64,000 nt of DNA. It comes from Erigeron canadensis (taxonomy: Eukaryota > Streptophyta > Magnoliopsida > Asterales > Asteraceae). The DNA is taken from NCBI RefSeq assembly GCF_010389155.1, contig NC_057764.1, positions 9,920,001-9,984,000 on the forward strand. The letters are read 5' to 3'. Under the pieces are notes generated by a model. The model saw nothing but the letters and a program-made list of their open reading frames with translations, was not told the DNA's origin and ran no database searches. The position numbers and the translations under genes are program-made. This document shows positions 1 through 12,060 of the stretch, one piece after another (the stretch's first letter is position 1; every line of letters starts with the position of its first letter).

Positions 1-332
1 AATTGTTAATTCGGGCCTAATTACGCGATTAAGGCCGAAGCCCACACAACCCAATACTTAATTAGTATAAATACAAGACCTAATCTACGAAATTAGGTTA
101 ATAATTGACGAATTCTTGAGAGTTATTCACGAATTTACGATTTAAGGTTATTTGTTCCTTCGTGTGATCTTCTACACGAAGCACAAGCCTTGTGCATCTC
201 CTTGGGTTAATTAATTACTTATTAATTAACAAAAGGCAATAGCAATCTAGTTATCTCAAGAGGATTCCGCACTCTTGACATAACGAATCACATCTTATTA
301 CGATCCACGCAACGATAGGGCACATATCAACA
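1..332 (+). mobile_element. 3' part of a Copia LTR (same family as E), plus-oriented, truncated by window edge
   Basis: This is the downstream part of a long terminal repeat. It has a TATA box (TATAAATA, 66-73) and, at about 253-262, the GATTCCGCAC motif also seen near the U5 end of both LTRs of element E. It ends ATCAACA at 332. The next bases belong to the integrase gene of X1 on the minus strand (codons for AARSML), so this LTR is the right end of an element inserted into X1 whose body lies left of the window. The target duplication would be AGCAT (333-337), but the other copy is not visible. Confidence 0.7.
66..73 (+). promoter_or_regulatory. LTR TATA box
   Basis: TATAAATA about 260 bp before the LTR end, in the position expected for the U3 promoter. 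Inferred from sequence only. Confidence 0.45.
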
Positions 333-1303
333 AGCATACTTCTGGCAGCTTCTATCAGCGTTTTATTCTTTCTTTCTACAACTCCATTCTGCTCTGCAGT
401 GCGTGCTGATGAGAAGCTCTAAGAGATGTCAATGTCAGTACAGAGTTTCTCTAGAGTTGCATTCTGAAATTCTGTTCCATTATCACTTCTTAACTGACAC
501 ACTTTTCGCTTATATTTGAGTTGAATTTGCTTGATAAGAGCGATGACTTCAGCAGCAGTTTAATTATTTGATTTAAGAAATATTACCAAACAATATCTGG
601 AGTATTCATCAACAACTACCAGGGTATATTTTTTACCAGCACGAGTCTGAACATTCACTTGACCAAAAAGGTCCGTAGGAAGCATATGAAAGTGGGTCAG
701 ATATGCTAAAATTCTGCTTTATCTTGAAACTGGTGCGTTTCTGCTTACCCATCTCACATCCTGGACATGGCCTTTCCTTTTTGAAAGAAACTGAAGGTAT
801 CCCATCTGCAAGTTGTTTTCTGGACAACTTATTAATATTTTTGAAGTTTAAATGGGATAACCTTTTATGCCATAACAAGTTTGTGTCTTCATCAGCCTTG
901 GTATAGAAACACTGCTCTGAAGGAGAGCTTTCCATATCCATCACATACACATTCCCTTTTCTGGGGGCAATCAATACTACCTTCCAATCCTTATTAAATA
1001 CAATGCCCTGGGAGATGTTAAACAAAACCTGGTAACCATCATCACACAGTTGGCTCACACTTATTAGGTTATATTTCAAACCATTAACATAAGCCACCCG
1101 TCTGAATTTGACTTGACCATTATTCAGGACACCATATCCCTCAGTCTTTCCAGAACCATCATTTCCAAAAGTAATAGAGGGTCCGTCTGAAGCCATGAAC
1201 TCCTCCAGCAGGGTCTTACATCCAGTCATAGTCCTGCCAGCATCGCTGTCAAGATACCAAATATATTTCTTTCGATCGCCCTGCACATCCACCAGATTGA
1301 TTA
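333..1303 (-). pseudogene. X1 pol: protease, GAG-pre-integrase and integrase fragment
   Basis: The reading frame opens at a TGCAG/GGCGATCG junction (1281) and gives the Copia protease motif as WYLDSDAGRTMTG. The catalytic triplet D-S/T-G has become D-S-D, so the enzyme would be dead. The GAG-pre-integrase zinc region follows (WHKRLSHLN, then CPGCEMGKQ; H-H-C-C order). Near 690 the frame shifts, and integrase continues in other frames (DLFG, SDNGTEF, EQNGVVERKN in 640-345) with at least one stop. The end is cut by the inserted LTR at 332. Function in the family is polyprotein cleavage and cDNA integration; this copy cannot do either. Confidence 0.88.
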
Positions 1304-2685
1304 GTTAGTTTTGAGAACCCATCGACTGATGGGTTCTCTGGATCCTGCCAAATGGATCCCTGAGGGTATCTGGTTGCGTTCACTTTCTTTGACAGTAGTC
1401 TTAGTTGAAAAGACCACTGGGTTTGACAGTTTTGAAACCTTTTTCTTTTTCTCAACAGGAGTAACAGTTTTAAATTTCTTGGAAAAAGGTTTTGCATTTT
1501 GTTTTGGGCCAGATGAAGTACCCTCAAAATTGTTTAATCTTGCATTACAACTTTGAACTTAACGAGCCAATAGTTGAAACTGGCTTTCCAATCGTAACAA
1601 AATGGTTTCTTCAGATGATACCTGAGCCTTTCCAGATGACTGGACTTTTGGCTTAGGCGGAACAACATTTTTCTCCTTTTGAACCCGGGGTTCCTTAGAA
1701 GATGATTGAGGCAAAGGTTTATTCTGCTTGACCTTTTTGACTGGAGCATTCATTTGGTGTGCTCCAGTCTTGACCTCAGGCAATTGAATAGGAGGAATAT
1801 TACAACTTTTGGGTGTTGTTGGTTCATCATATATAGTGCTTGGTTTTAAAACTTCTGGTAGTCGGTCAACAACAGGTATTAATGCTGCAGCAGTCACATC
1901 ACCCCCCAGATATACTCATTTTTGGGAGGGATACTGGTTTCTTGCAACATCATACGGTTTTCTGGTCTCAAGCCATGACTGAATGATATGTTTTTCTTTA
2001 GTTAAAGCATTTTCAAGCTCTTCCTTTTCTTGAACCAGTTGTTCAATGACCAAAACTTGTGCTTTAAAAGCCAATTCAATGTCTTGAAGTTCTTTTAACT
2101 TTGATTGTAAATTTGTCATTTCAGAAAAATCTGTTTCAAAACTATTTGACATTTTTGATCGAACAATTTCCACAAAAATTAAATCAGAGTTTAGAGCTTT
2201 AGCAATGTCCAATTTTAATTCAGGATCAGTTTTCTTTTCATAATCAATTACCTTTTTAATAACAATGTCCACCCATCTTCCAGATGTGACATCTTCCTTC
2301 ACCAGATGCTCTTGATCAGCCAGAGCCATGTAACAGCAATCTCTTTCCTCTTCATCATCATTTGATGAGTCATCAGAGGGAACCCATTCTTCTTCAGCAA
2401 CCATGCATTGATTATTATCTTTTTCTGCAAACATGAGAGCAATTTGAGCCTTAAGCTTTTTGTATTTTGATCTGTAGCTATCATCAGGCTTGTTATAAGA
2501 AGTTGATGGACCAGATTGAGAAACAAACTGATTGGACTTGCACTCCTTCATGAAATGACCTTTTCTGCCACACTTAAAGCATGTCAGATTGGTCTTGTCA
2601 GTAGAGGAACTGGGTGCATATTGTCCAGTGGGTCTGTTGGCTCTTGCTTTAAAACGGTTAAACGTTTTAGCAATCATAGCCATCA
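1301..2685 (-). pseudogene. X1 gag C-terminal half and gag-pol linker
   Basis: Continuation of X1 gag after the E insertion. Residues AMIAKTFNRF follow directly on the SDDLM end at 12546. The nucleocapsid zinc knuckle is intact (LTCFKCGRKGHFMKEC, CX2CX4HX4C, about 2548-2595). Next come a charged coiled-coil-like stretch (2000-2250) and a basic P/K-rich linker (1559-1897) that ends in the motif RWVLKTN and a TAA at 1301-1303. The 256-residue frame 1916-2686 is open; the linker has frameshifts and stops near 1530-1560 and 1900-1915. The role in the family is capsid assembly and RNA binding. Confidence 0.88.
2681..2685. repeat. Left target-site duplication of E (CATCA)
   Basis: CATCA occurs here and at 12541-12545. 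Removing E and one copy restores X1 gag in frame (SDDLM/AMIAKT), as expected for a Copia integration with a 5-bp duplication. Confidence 0.85.
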
Positions 2686-3327
2686 TGTGACTCCCTCAAT
2701 AGCTACAGATCGCTCTCGAGATCGTCTATTATTATGTCGTGAGTGCGGAATCCTCACGAGATAACTAGTTTCATTAGTTAACGTGTATATCGCTTAATTA
2801 TCAAGTAGATAATCAGCCGTATGATGCTATATTCGTTTCTATAAGCTATAGAACGAACTTAGTGGTCTGGAGTACGTGTATATCGAATGTGATTATTATT
2901 TTAGGGTATTTATTCATATATATATGTTTCAGATCGAACCGGGCTTGCTGGGCTTTGTTCTTACGAACTTAGCTGCCAAGCCCATGCAACGAAGTTAATT
3001 TTCCTTTGTACCAAACGAAGTTTATCTTCGTTTGCCTCTAACGAAGATATACCTTATCTTCGTTAGATGTAAGACTTAGTTATATTCTTTAGTGTTTCAT
3101 CATTCAAGGAATCCTAACACATATTATGTTTGTACTTGTATATCACTCAACAAACATCATACATAACACATATATATAACACCAAAACATGTAATCGATC
3201 ATTACCAAAACATAAAGTTCATAATCTATCAATTACATATATAGATACGACATAAAACAACATAATGTCTTAATCTAAACGACATATCAAATCTAAGTTG
3301 CTATTGTCACATCAACGTGCATCAACA
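2686..3327 (-). repeat. E 3' LTR
   Basis: Minus strand begins TGTTGATGCACG right after a polypurine tract and ends GGGAGTCACA at 2686. It contains GATTCCGCAC in U5 (about 2735-2752) and inverted ACGAAG/CTTCGT motifs (2990-3070). 642 bp. Confidence 0.8.
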
Positions 3328-3338
3328 AACTCCCCCTT
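3328..3338 (-). promoter_or_regulatory. E polypurine tract
   Basis: Minus strand reads AAGGGGGAGTT immediately before the 3' LTR, the usual plus-strand DNA primer position. Confidence 0.8.
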
Positions 3339-3377
3339 GACAGCAGCACCTTCGATTTCTTAGTCTTCAAAATCTGA

Positions 3378-4479
3378 TCATTCATCAAACAACAATCTTT
3401 TGCTATTTGCATGAATATCTTCATGTAAGCAGAGTTGAAGTATCTTACGATATCTACTTTCTTCATGCTTCCAAAATGGCAAGAACGAACACTCTGTATC
3501 GTATAACTTTCTCAGATCATTTCTTGAGAAGTTCACCAGCTGCATCGTATCATAAACTCTTCTCAACAAAATCTTCTTCTTTGAGTCTGCATACATCTTG
3601 GCTTCACCAGAATTTCGATCAATTTCCCAATTATCCATCTTGTCCAAGACATCTTGTGCCCATTTCTTGGCAGGGACCTTGATCATACACTTAATATCAT
3701 GTTGAACATACTCAACTGTTTTATCTGGTTTGACCACTCTTTTCTTCAATCTTGGCTCAATCTTAAACTGTGGTTTATCAGAATCTTTCATGTTCTTCCT
3801 AAATCAGAAATCATTTCTGAGATTCTTACCAACAACATCAGCTAAGCCATCATCGCTTGGATTGATAATCCAGTTATTTCCAAGCTTATGTAAATCTTCT
3901 TCACACAAACTCCTGAAATGTCTCTCACACCATGCTAAGTACTGACAACCTTCTGGTCTTTTAAGCACAAAAAGCTTCAGTTCATCATCATGAAACCAAC
4001 TCCAGATGATTGTCTTGTACTTTGCAGCATCTTTGTCTGAGATATGTGTCCAATACAGATTTGGTTTCCATGTTTCCCTATGTACTATCCATTCATTAAC
4101 TCTTTTCTCAGGAACATGTCGATCAACCATATGTAATGAATCATCATCTCTGAGAGGAACTGGAAAATCATTTGGATTGAATGATCTTGTCACATTAATC
4201 TCATAGTCAGATGGAATCAATACGTCACCATTCTTAGCATACACAATAAAATGTAGAACTTGAGTTTGGCTGCCGAATGGAACTTGAAGCATTCTTTCCC
4301 GAACATTTGCTCTCTTCTGATCCAACACTCTATTCTCTTCAATCAATGGATCTTCAGGAATTGAGTTCCATACTTCATCAAACCCATAAGGCTTCTTGAA
4401 TATATCTAGATTTGGCTCAGGAACAAATTCGCCTTCCTCGAGCTCATCACCATCAAAGAATAAATCTGTATAATCTGGA
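3378..4479 (-). pseudogene. E accessory protein, C-terminal part
   Basis: One frame from about 4479 to 3378 with a single in-frame TGA at 3804-3806. It starts with an acidic stretch (DELEEGEF) and contains a W/R-rich globular region (EWIVHRETW, YLAWCERHF, KKWAQDVLDKM). No catalytic motif is recognised. It sits between the N-terminal accessory ORF and the polypurine tract, as the equivalent parts do in C, D and Y. A splice acceptor-like AATAG just before 4490 suggests it could be joined to the upstream ORF, but no donor was confirmed. Function unknown; this class is common downstream of pol in Asteraceae Copia elements (recollection). Confidence 0.65.
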
Positions 4480-4638
4480 TTATCTATTTAAATTTACACA
4501 AAATGAACACCAGAATAGAAAGAATAATCATGACAATTATAATAAAGATGAAATGTACTTGTATTGAAATAAGATATATTACATTTTCATTACACAAAAT
4601 GTCATAAATTATTACACACAATCAATTATACATTCTAT

Positions 4639-6426
4639 CTAAAAATCTTTATCATAGACAAAATTAGAAACCTGAATCACGAGGAGCACCAGAAGGACCG
4701 GCACCAGTACCAGAAGCACCAACAGCAGAAGTATCTGTCTCCCCCTCGATCTCTGCACCCTTTCCTCTATCTTCAACTGGGCGAGAAACATTCCTATCAC
4801 CAGCATTATCAGCATCATCATCGTCATTCTGACGTCTTGGTTGAATCGATGACAATCTGCAGACTTCTTCAGGAACTTCTCCCCTTGATTCTTGACCCAG
4901 TTGATCAAAAAAGTTAAGGCGGCGCGAGTATCAATGAGATCAGACGCCAAAGTGTGAACTGTAGTCTCCAAAAGATCAACACGATGACCAAGCGACGAAT
5001 CGGAAGGAAGTCGGTAAGACAAGGAAGGAGCCACCAAAGGACGTAAAACTGGTGCTTGTGAAACAATAGGAGTAACAACAGCAGTTGGGCTTGGAGGATC
5101 AGGCATTGCTACAGAAGAAGCTTCAACAACACGTCGACGCTTAATTCTGGTATATTGAAGTTCAACACTCCCTTGCCTCTTCACCGGACTAACCGAACTT
5201 GCTCTGTTCACCGGATCTTCCATATCTTCAAAAATCTCACGCAATTCAGAATCATGCTGAGCTGCAACATCAGGATTAATCGCAGCAGCAGGAATGGAGT
5301 TAGCGGAATCTGAAATTGCTGGAACAGCGTGACAAGCTTTGCTTCTATGTTCTCTATGAAACACAACACCCTCTTGATCAAACGACTGATGCGAATGATC
5401 GCTTTCAGAAACAGCCGCAATATCATGAATCATCTTAGTTCGACGTTCAGCAGCAGCAGAATCATCTGAACTATCAACATCATCTCCATCATTTCCAACA
5501 TCCGAACTAGCAGACTCATCCCCGGAGTCATCATCAGAACCATCAACAGAATCATCCGAACTTTCAGAATCACCAGACTCAGAATCTTCATCAACATCAT
5601 CTACAAACATATCATTCTCAAGACGAGAACGATAGTTTGGATTAATCAGGTGACCAAAAAGTGGTGGATCATGAAGACCAGCCACATTACTCGTATTGGC
5701 TTCAAGATCAGCAAAAAGACGCGAAGGCCAAGCATGAAGAACGTAGCGAGGACCTTGGTCATATACGAAGTCAGGACAAAAATGTCTAACTATAGCCATC
5801 ACAAAGCATGGATACAAAAGAAATCGCTTTCTCCCCCTAGCGTTAATCTGATCAATAAACTCTTGATAAAAGTATCGGGAGAAAGGATAAGGTCGATTAT
5901 ATACCAAAGCAACCATCTGCGACGCAATCTGTGCAGATAGTTGATCAAAGCCAGCCTTGCGATTGCTCAAACAGACGAGCAATGCATACGCCAAATACCT
6001 CCATCTTCCCGGAAAACCACTCTTGTCAAAAGGAAGTTTGACCTGGCCAACAAATCCCATTCTCTGAAAGCAGCGAAGAAGAAGTTCGAACTCATAAGTC
6101 ATCTCGACGTCTTCCTCTTCTTCTACGTCTGGTTCTGCTCCTAGATGCAAAATAGTGCGGAGCGACTCAGCATTGAAATCAAATGTTGTGCCTTCAACAG
6201 TTGCTCGTACAAAACTCTGTCCTGCAACCATGACTTCATGAGCAGTCGACCAGAAAGAATCAATATACTGCTTAACCAGTCTCGGCGAATCACAAAAAGC
6301 AAAAGATAAGCGCGAGCGAGCAATGTAGTTGAACATTTCATGAAAATGTTCGCAATTATGCTGATCTGGATCTAGGTTCAGTGCAAGATTGTGCTTTTTC
6401 ACAAACTGACGAGGAGCGAGAGCCAT
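4639..6426 (-). CDS. E accessory protein, N-terminal part (Asteraceae Copia extra ORF)
   Basis: I chose the ATG at 6426 (context AAAATGG, start MALAPRQFVKKH) rather than the upstream in-frame methionine because it begins the conserved part. Residues 1-290 form a globular domain with the motif DSFWSTA and later FPGRWRYLAYALL and LVYNRPYPFSRYF; the arrangement matches the domain in element C. Residues 300-370 are an acidic D/S run, followed by a disordered P/S region and a short coiled coil. After about 4910 the frame probably slips at a T6/A6 run: the alternative frame gives a hydrophilic D/G/S tail, whereas the annotated frame gives an artificial Leu/Val tail. There is no signal peptide. Function unknown. 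Confidence 0.7.
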   Translation of the reverse strand: MALAPRQFVKKHNLALNLDPDQHNCEHFHEMFNYIARSRLSFAFCDSPRLVKQYIDSFWSTAHEVMVAGQSFVRATVEGTTFDFNAESLRTILHLGAEPDVEEEEDVEMTYEFELLLRCFQRMGFVGQVKLPFDKSGFPGRWRYLAYALLVCLSNRKAGFDQLSAQIASQMVALVYNRPYPFSRYFYQEFIDQINARGRKRFLLYPCFVMAIVRHFCPDFVYDQGPRYVLHAWPSRLFADLEANTSNVAGLHDPPLFGHLINPNYRSRLENDMFVDDVDEDSESGDSESSDDSVDGSDDDSGDESASSDVGNDGDDVDSSDDSAAAERRTKMIHDIAAVSESDHSHQSFDQEGVVFHREHRSKACHAVPAISDSANSIPAAAINPDVAAQHDSELREIFEDMEDPVNRASSVSPVKRQGSVELQYTRIKRRRVVEASSVAMPDPPSPTAVVTPIVSQAPVLRPLVAPSLSYRLPSDSSLGHRVDLLETTVHTLASDLIDTRAALTFLINWVKNQGEKFLKKSADCHRFNQDVRMTMMMLIMLVIGMFLAQLKIEERVQRSRGRQILLLLVLLVLVPVLLVLLVIQVSNFVYDKDF

Positions 6427-6529
6427 TTTTGCAAAACCAATCACAATATCGAACCAAATATAAATAATCACGATAAATGGATTGCAGAATTGAAAAACCC
6501 TAATTTGAAAAACCCTAATCAATAAGTTC

Positions 6530-7330
6530 GCAAGTAAGACTGAACGAAAATAAGCAATAAATTCGTTAAGTATACAGAACGAAGATAAAATCTAAATTCG
6601 TAAGCAATGAATAAACGAAAATAGATCTTAAGTTCGTAAGAACTAAACTTAAATATTCACCTAACGAAGTTTAAGTTCGTAAAGTCTAAACTGTACATGC
6701 AAGTTCTTAAGTTATAACTTATCTTCTAAGTTCGTAACTTATAAACGAAGTCTAAGTTCGTTTGAATAAAACGAAGGGTGTTTAAACTTTGCTAAGTTCG
6801 TTCCTTATCAACTAAGGTCTAAGTTCGTAACGCATCATCTAGAGTTAACTTCGTTTTTACCCAAGTCAAATTCGTTCAATTCAAAATCTAAGTCCATGTG
6901 CACAGATCTAAATTCGTTTTGAACTAAAGTCTAAATTCGTTTGAGTAAACCAGGTGAATGATTACAAGAATTTATACATATAATCAAAACGAATCAAATC
7001 GTAGATACATGGAAAACCTAAATCGTTTTCGTGAATGAAAATAACATCAAACACTTACTTAGATCACAGTTTGCACAACGAATCAAGAAAACGAATTAGA
7101 ATGAGAAAAAAGAAAAGAGTTTGTGTTTTAGGGTTTTGCTCGAAGATGAAAGTAATTTTCGTTTTATGAAGAAGTAACGAAGAAAAACCCCTTCTATATA
7201 TGGAAATAACAATGGGCCAACTATGGATCGAACTTAACTTCACAAACGAAGTTAGCAAAACGAAGATAACCTTCGTTTGAAGAAAAATGGTTTCGAACGA
7301 AGATAACAGTTATCTTCGTAAGAACAAATC
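6530..7330. repeat. Dense ACGAA/TTCGT inverted-motif region upstream of the E accessory ORF
   Basis: About 0.8 kb in which ACGAAG or AACGAA and their complement (TTCGT, AAGTTCGT) recur every 20-60 bp in both orientations, giving many short imperfect palindromes. It lies directly upstream of the accessory ORF in the element's sense direction. The same motif is present in both E LTRs and in an unrelated Gypsy LTR at 35140-35545. It may be regulatory; no gene is visible. Confidence 0.6.
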
Positions 7331-9606
7331 AGAAAATATTCCAGATTTCAGCAAGTTTTTGAAAAAAATTCAGATTTTCATCCAAGCAATCTTCTAAAAC
7401 ACAACCCTTCATCACAATCTGTACATGGCAAAAACTCATTAGAATGCAACCTGTTCATGCCTTGTACTAAAAACGTGCTTATCACCCAAATTCATAATCA
7501 TAATGTAAGTAGATAACCTAACATTATAATCTTGAATGAAAACCTATGGTTTAAACACTATCCATAAACAAACCTGAAAATAATCAATTTAAATATGAAC
7601 CTCATTACCAATAACGATCATGACACCGAGAACTTCCTTTGATCATAGATATGCATGACGGCAAACCATCTTGAAACACTTAAGTCCCATACTAGATGCC
7701 GTCTACAAAACTAACAAACAATGAACAATCCAACAAAAATTCACTGAAGAACTTAGTAAAGTTTCCAAAAGGAAGTCATGAATTATAGCATGAAATTCAA
7801 AAGAAACTAATATCAAATTTGATTATTTTCATTAAATACATGAATCATAAATAAATAACTATTCTAAAAACAAATTCATGTATTCATCCTTCACATGCTC
7901 AAATCTGCATCACAAATATTATCACTACACACCAAGGATCTTATCGTCATGATATCATCCGTGTGAATAACAATGTATAAACAGAAATCAGCACTCCAAC
8001 TTTATCTTCCTAACCTGAACACTGCACACTTACCACAGAACTCATCAATGCATTGAGAACAAAACAGTATAATGCAGAAAATTCAAGTTACAATCACACT
8101 CAATCAGGGTTAACAAATATGAAATAACTAAAAATCTAACAAAAGATCAAGGGAAGTCATTTCTTGTCAAACCCTAAAATGTCACCAAACAAATTTAAAC
8201 AAACCCGATTAATAACTTGGTGACAAGCGAAAATTGTGATATTTCAAATAACTTTGACATTTCACATAACACTTGAAAAGATCATTTTCTAAACTTAGAC
8301 AAATTAATGTCCATATTAAAAAATCTTCTTTGTAAACAAACCACACAACCTCATTAAAAATTCACATGAAGGAATTCAGCAAAACATATACTCAGAATTT
8401 GAATAGGGTCTCTCGTGCAATAAGAACTTATAAAAATACTATTTTGACTCAATAAAAGAAAAATAACACAGAATAAAAATTGCAGAATAATAAACTAATC
8501 TAAATTCTAATTAACTTGACTTTATACATTATTCACATTAAGCATGATTACTGCTGATTAGATCAGGTTAGCATGTTACATAAGCCTGCGGGTGAGAAAT
8601 AATTCTCTTATTATAAGTTTTGAACCGTGACCCAACAGCGATTACCGGTATGTTTGTCCTCTTAAAAACTTGGTACGTCCAGTTTCCTTTGAGTTATGAC
8701 ACTTTCAACATACCCTGGCCAAGGATAGTCACCATGTAACTCGAGTAGCCTAATATGCCATTGGATAGTTTGCGAACTTATGTAACCCACATTCAGATAT
8801 ACTTTCGTAATCGATAGAAGCACTAAGATAAAAAATATTCAATATATTCAAGAACATCCTTAACCAATCATGAGACTCTTTATGGATAACTAAATTGAAT
8901 TACTTTGTGATTTCACATATTTGCTTCTGCATTTCATGATTTATAAGGAACCCGTGATTTTCTATGAGATCCATGTAGCGAACTTTCCAACAACCTATCC
9001 CAAGTTGTAAGCTTTAGGTAGGCTAGGTATACAAGGACACCCCGAGGACATACTTATCCGAATCTCAAAGACCATATTAGCCCCTTAATTTGCATTCATT
9101 TGATTTGCATAACAATATCACATTTACTTTTATGCTCATGATTGGTAGAGGTTCTTGCCTATTCATTGAACAAATCTTATAGTAATGCTAGATCTTTCAC
9201 AAAATTTAAGGACTAGATCAATTCATTACTGAAAAGCAAGCAATCTCAGCCATATATCAGAATATGTTTTCCACAAGAACATTGTATAGTTTATGTTCAA
9301 ATTGAAGGAAACCTTTGTATTTTGTGTCTACCGATATATCCCAAATTGTAATCACTGAACTAATCAGTTATATTATGATTAAGCAGGCTTAAAAGCTAAA
9401 GTATCGTCACTTCTCATCATTTAGCGCAGTAACCTTACTTTATTCATATTTTTGGATTTTCGATTTTTCAATGTTTTTGTATTTTTCTGACACTAGATAT
9501 ATACAAACTTATACTAAGACAACTCTTTTTGTATTTTTATGACTTTATCTATGTACGACTTACACTACAAAGACATGAAAAATAACTTTAAGTTCTTTGA
9601 GAGAAA
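7331..9606. other. Non-coding spacer of E between pol and accessory ORF
   Basis: About 2.3 kb of AT-rich sequence with stops in all frames and no recognisable domain, repeat array or RNA gene. It separates RNase H from the accessory region, a feature also known from Copia elements with extra ORFs. Confidence 0.55.
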
Positions 9607-12060
9607 CTACTCGGCATTCTTCATACCATTGAGTTGAAATAACAACTCAAGACGAGGTCCATCAAAAGCTTTAGTGTATAGATCAGCAAGATTATCATCA
9701 GTAATAACCTTTTCTAAATGAATAAGCTTTTTCTCAAAACAGACACGTATGAAATGATACTCTATATCTATGTGCTTGGTGACTTTAAAGTTTTTCGGAT
9801 TCTTGGTAATATCTATGGCAGATTTATTATCAATACAAATAGGATTATTGGAGATATTCATACCATAATCGCGCAGTTGTTGCTGTATCCAAAGCACCTG
9901 AGAACAACAATATCCAGCAGCAATGTACTCTGCTTCACAGGATGACTGTGCAACAGATGTCTGCTTTTTGCACTGCCACGATATAATTATCCCCCCTAAA
10001 AGCTGACATCCACCTGACGTTGATTTCCTATCCGAGTTGTCACCACCATAATCCGAATCAGTATAAGCTACGAAGTCAAAAGAACCATACATGGGATACC
10101 AAAGACCTAGATGAGGCTTTGCTTTCACATAACGAAGGATTCTTTTTGTAGCTTTCAAATGAGACTCTTTCGGATTAGCCTGATATCTAGCACACATAGA
10201 AACAGCAAAGGTAATATCTGGACGTGAGGCTGTCAGGTACATCAAGGATCCAATGATAGCTCGATATTGAGTGGCATCGACGGATGGATCATTAGGCTTA
10301 TCAGGGCACAACCCATGATTAGTCTTAATGGGAGTAACAACATCCTTAGCATCAGACATTCGAAACCTAGTAAGAAGATCTTTGACATACTTGGTCTGAT
10401 GTATAAAGAAGCCATCCTTTAGTTGATCCACCTGTAGTCCAAGGAAGAAGGTTAATTCCCCCATAGCACTCATCTCAAACTTAGCCTTCATGCTCTGTTC
10501 AAATTCCTTGCACATTTTGTCATCAGATGAACCAAAAATGATGTCATCGACGTAAACCTGTACAAGCAAGTAGTCCTTCCCTTTCCATTTAATAAACAAC
10601 GTGCTGTCTATAGAACCTCTGGTAAAACCACTTTCTTTCAAATGTGTTGACAGTTTTTCATACCACGATCGAGGAGCCTGATGTCAACCATATAAAGCCT
10701 TATCAAGACGATATACTTTATTAGGAAAGTCTGGATCCTCAAACCCGGCAGGTTGTTCTACATACACTTCTTCTTTAATGTCTCCATACAAGAAGACACT
10801 CTTTACATCAAGCTGATACACCTTAATACCTTTATAACTAGCATATGCCAGAAATAATCGAATAGCTTCAAGTCTAGCTACAGGTGCAAATGTCTCATCG
10901 TAATCAAAGCCTTCTTGTTGCTCAAATCCTCTAACCACCAATCGAGCCTTATTTCGAGTGACTACACCTCGGTCATCTCGTTTACAACGAAAAACCCAAC
11001 GCGTTGTTAAAGGAGATTCACCAGGAGGTAAGTCAACTAACTTCCATACCTCAAGCTTTCGAAACTGAGCCAATTCTTCTTGCATCGCCTCAACCCATGA
11101 CGGTTCCTTAAGAGCCATTCCAACATTTTTAGGCTCAACCTGAGAGATAAAGCAATAATACAAGTACCAAGTAATTTCCCCAGTATCTTTAACTTCAGCA
11201 AACATACACGACGGTTTCTTAGATTGATTCCTCGTGCGAACAGAGGCAAAAGCATCACCAATGATTTGCTCGACTGGATGATCCTTGTTGACCCTAGTTT
11301 GAGGAACCTTATCGACTGAAAGATCATCTCCCAAATTCGTCTGCACATGTTGCTCTGGAGTTTTATAATCTGGAGTGTTTGGCTCCTCCTGATTTTCACC
11401 GTCCGAGTCATCAGTATAATAGAAAGGAGAATCAGGGAGAGGTACATGCAAAGGGTCAGTAGGAACTATAGGAGCAGACGCTAAGGTAGAATCTGCTACT
11501 TTTGTCCCACTAGATTCTCCAGATTCAGAAGTAGGCTCAACTATTGGTGAGGAAACAAAAGAAGAACCAGAAACCGGTCCACCATCTAGAGAATCATAGA
11601 GAGTAATGACATCCTCCACAGTTGGAACACCTGCAAAAGAAACAGGACCACGAAAAGAAGTGAAGACACCATCATAATCAAAATTATTAGCAGAACCAAT
11701 GTGTACAGCAGGTTTATGACTGACAATTACGACATTTGTACCAAGATCTACTTTGCCAGTCTTCTGATTGTACACACGCCTAATTGGTGTACTTGGAACA
11801 TAACCCAGAAAGAAACCCTCCTCAGATTTAGGTTCAAATTTCCCTGCAAAGGCTCAACATTCTGCAAATTTGGCTTTTTGTTGTGCAACAGTTCATAACT
11901 AGTTTTCTTAAACCGTTTAACTGTCAAAACCCGATTCAGAATGTGACAAGCTGTATTCACTGCCTTTCCCCAAAAAGTGATAGGAAGCCCTGAATCAGCA
12001 AGCATCGTTCTGGCTATCTCAATCAATGTCCTGTTCTTCCATTCAGCAACGCCATTCTGT
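9607..12060 (-). pseudogene. E pol: integrase C-half, reverse transcriptase and RNase H
   Basis: The frame starts abruptly at QQNGVAEWKNRT (12060-12020), continues as integrase C-domain, and shifts frame near 11835. The second frame (11775-10684) holds an S/P-rich linker and the N-half of RVT_2 (RWVFRCKRDD, ETFAPVARLEAIR, QLDVKSVFL). A TGA at 10684-10686 interrupts it before HQAPRSWYEKL. The last frame has the catalytic YVDD (about 10543-10554), then RNase H (AYTDSDYGG, RKSTSGG, EAEYIAA) and ends at 9607. The enzyme would copy the RNA genome into cDNA. One nonsense codon and one frameshift inactivate this copy; the catalytic Asp residues are still present. Confidence 0.9.

Noticed and set aside
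4639..4850. Leu/Val-rich tail of the E accessory ORF looking like a transmembrane helix (envelope-like)
   Set aside because: The alternative frame gives a normal hydrophilic D/G/S-rich end; the hydrophobic reading probably follows a homopolymer frameshift near 4910.
7064..7258. 64-residue minus-strand ORF upstream of the E accessory gene
   Set aside because: No homology or conserved feature; falls in the ACGAA motif region and is likely chance.
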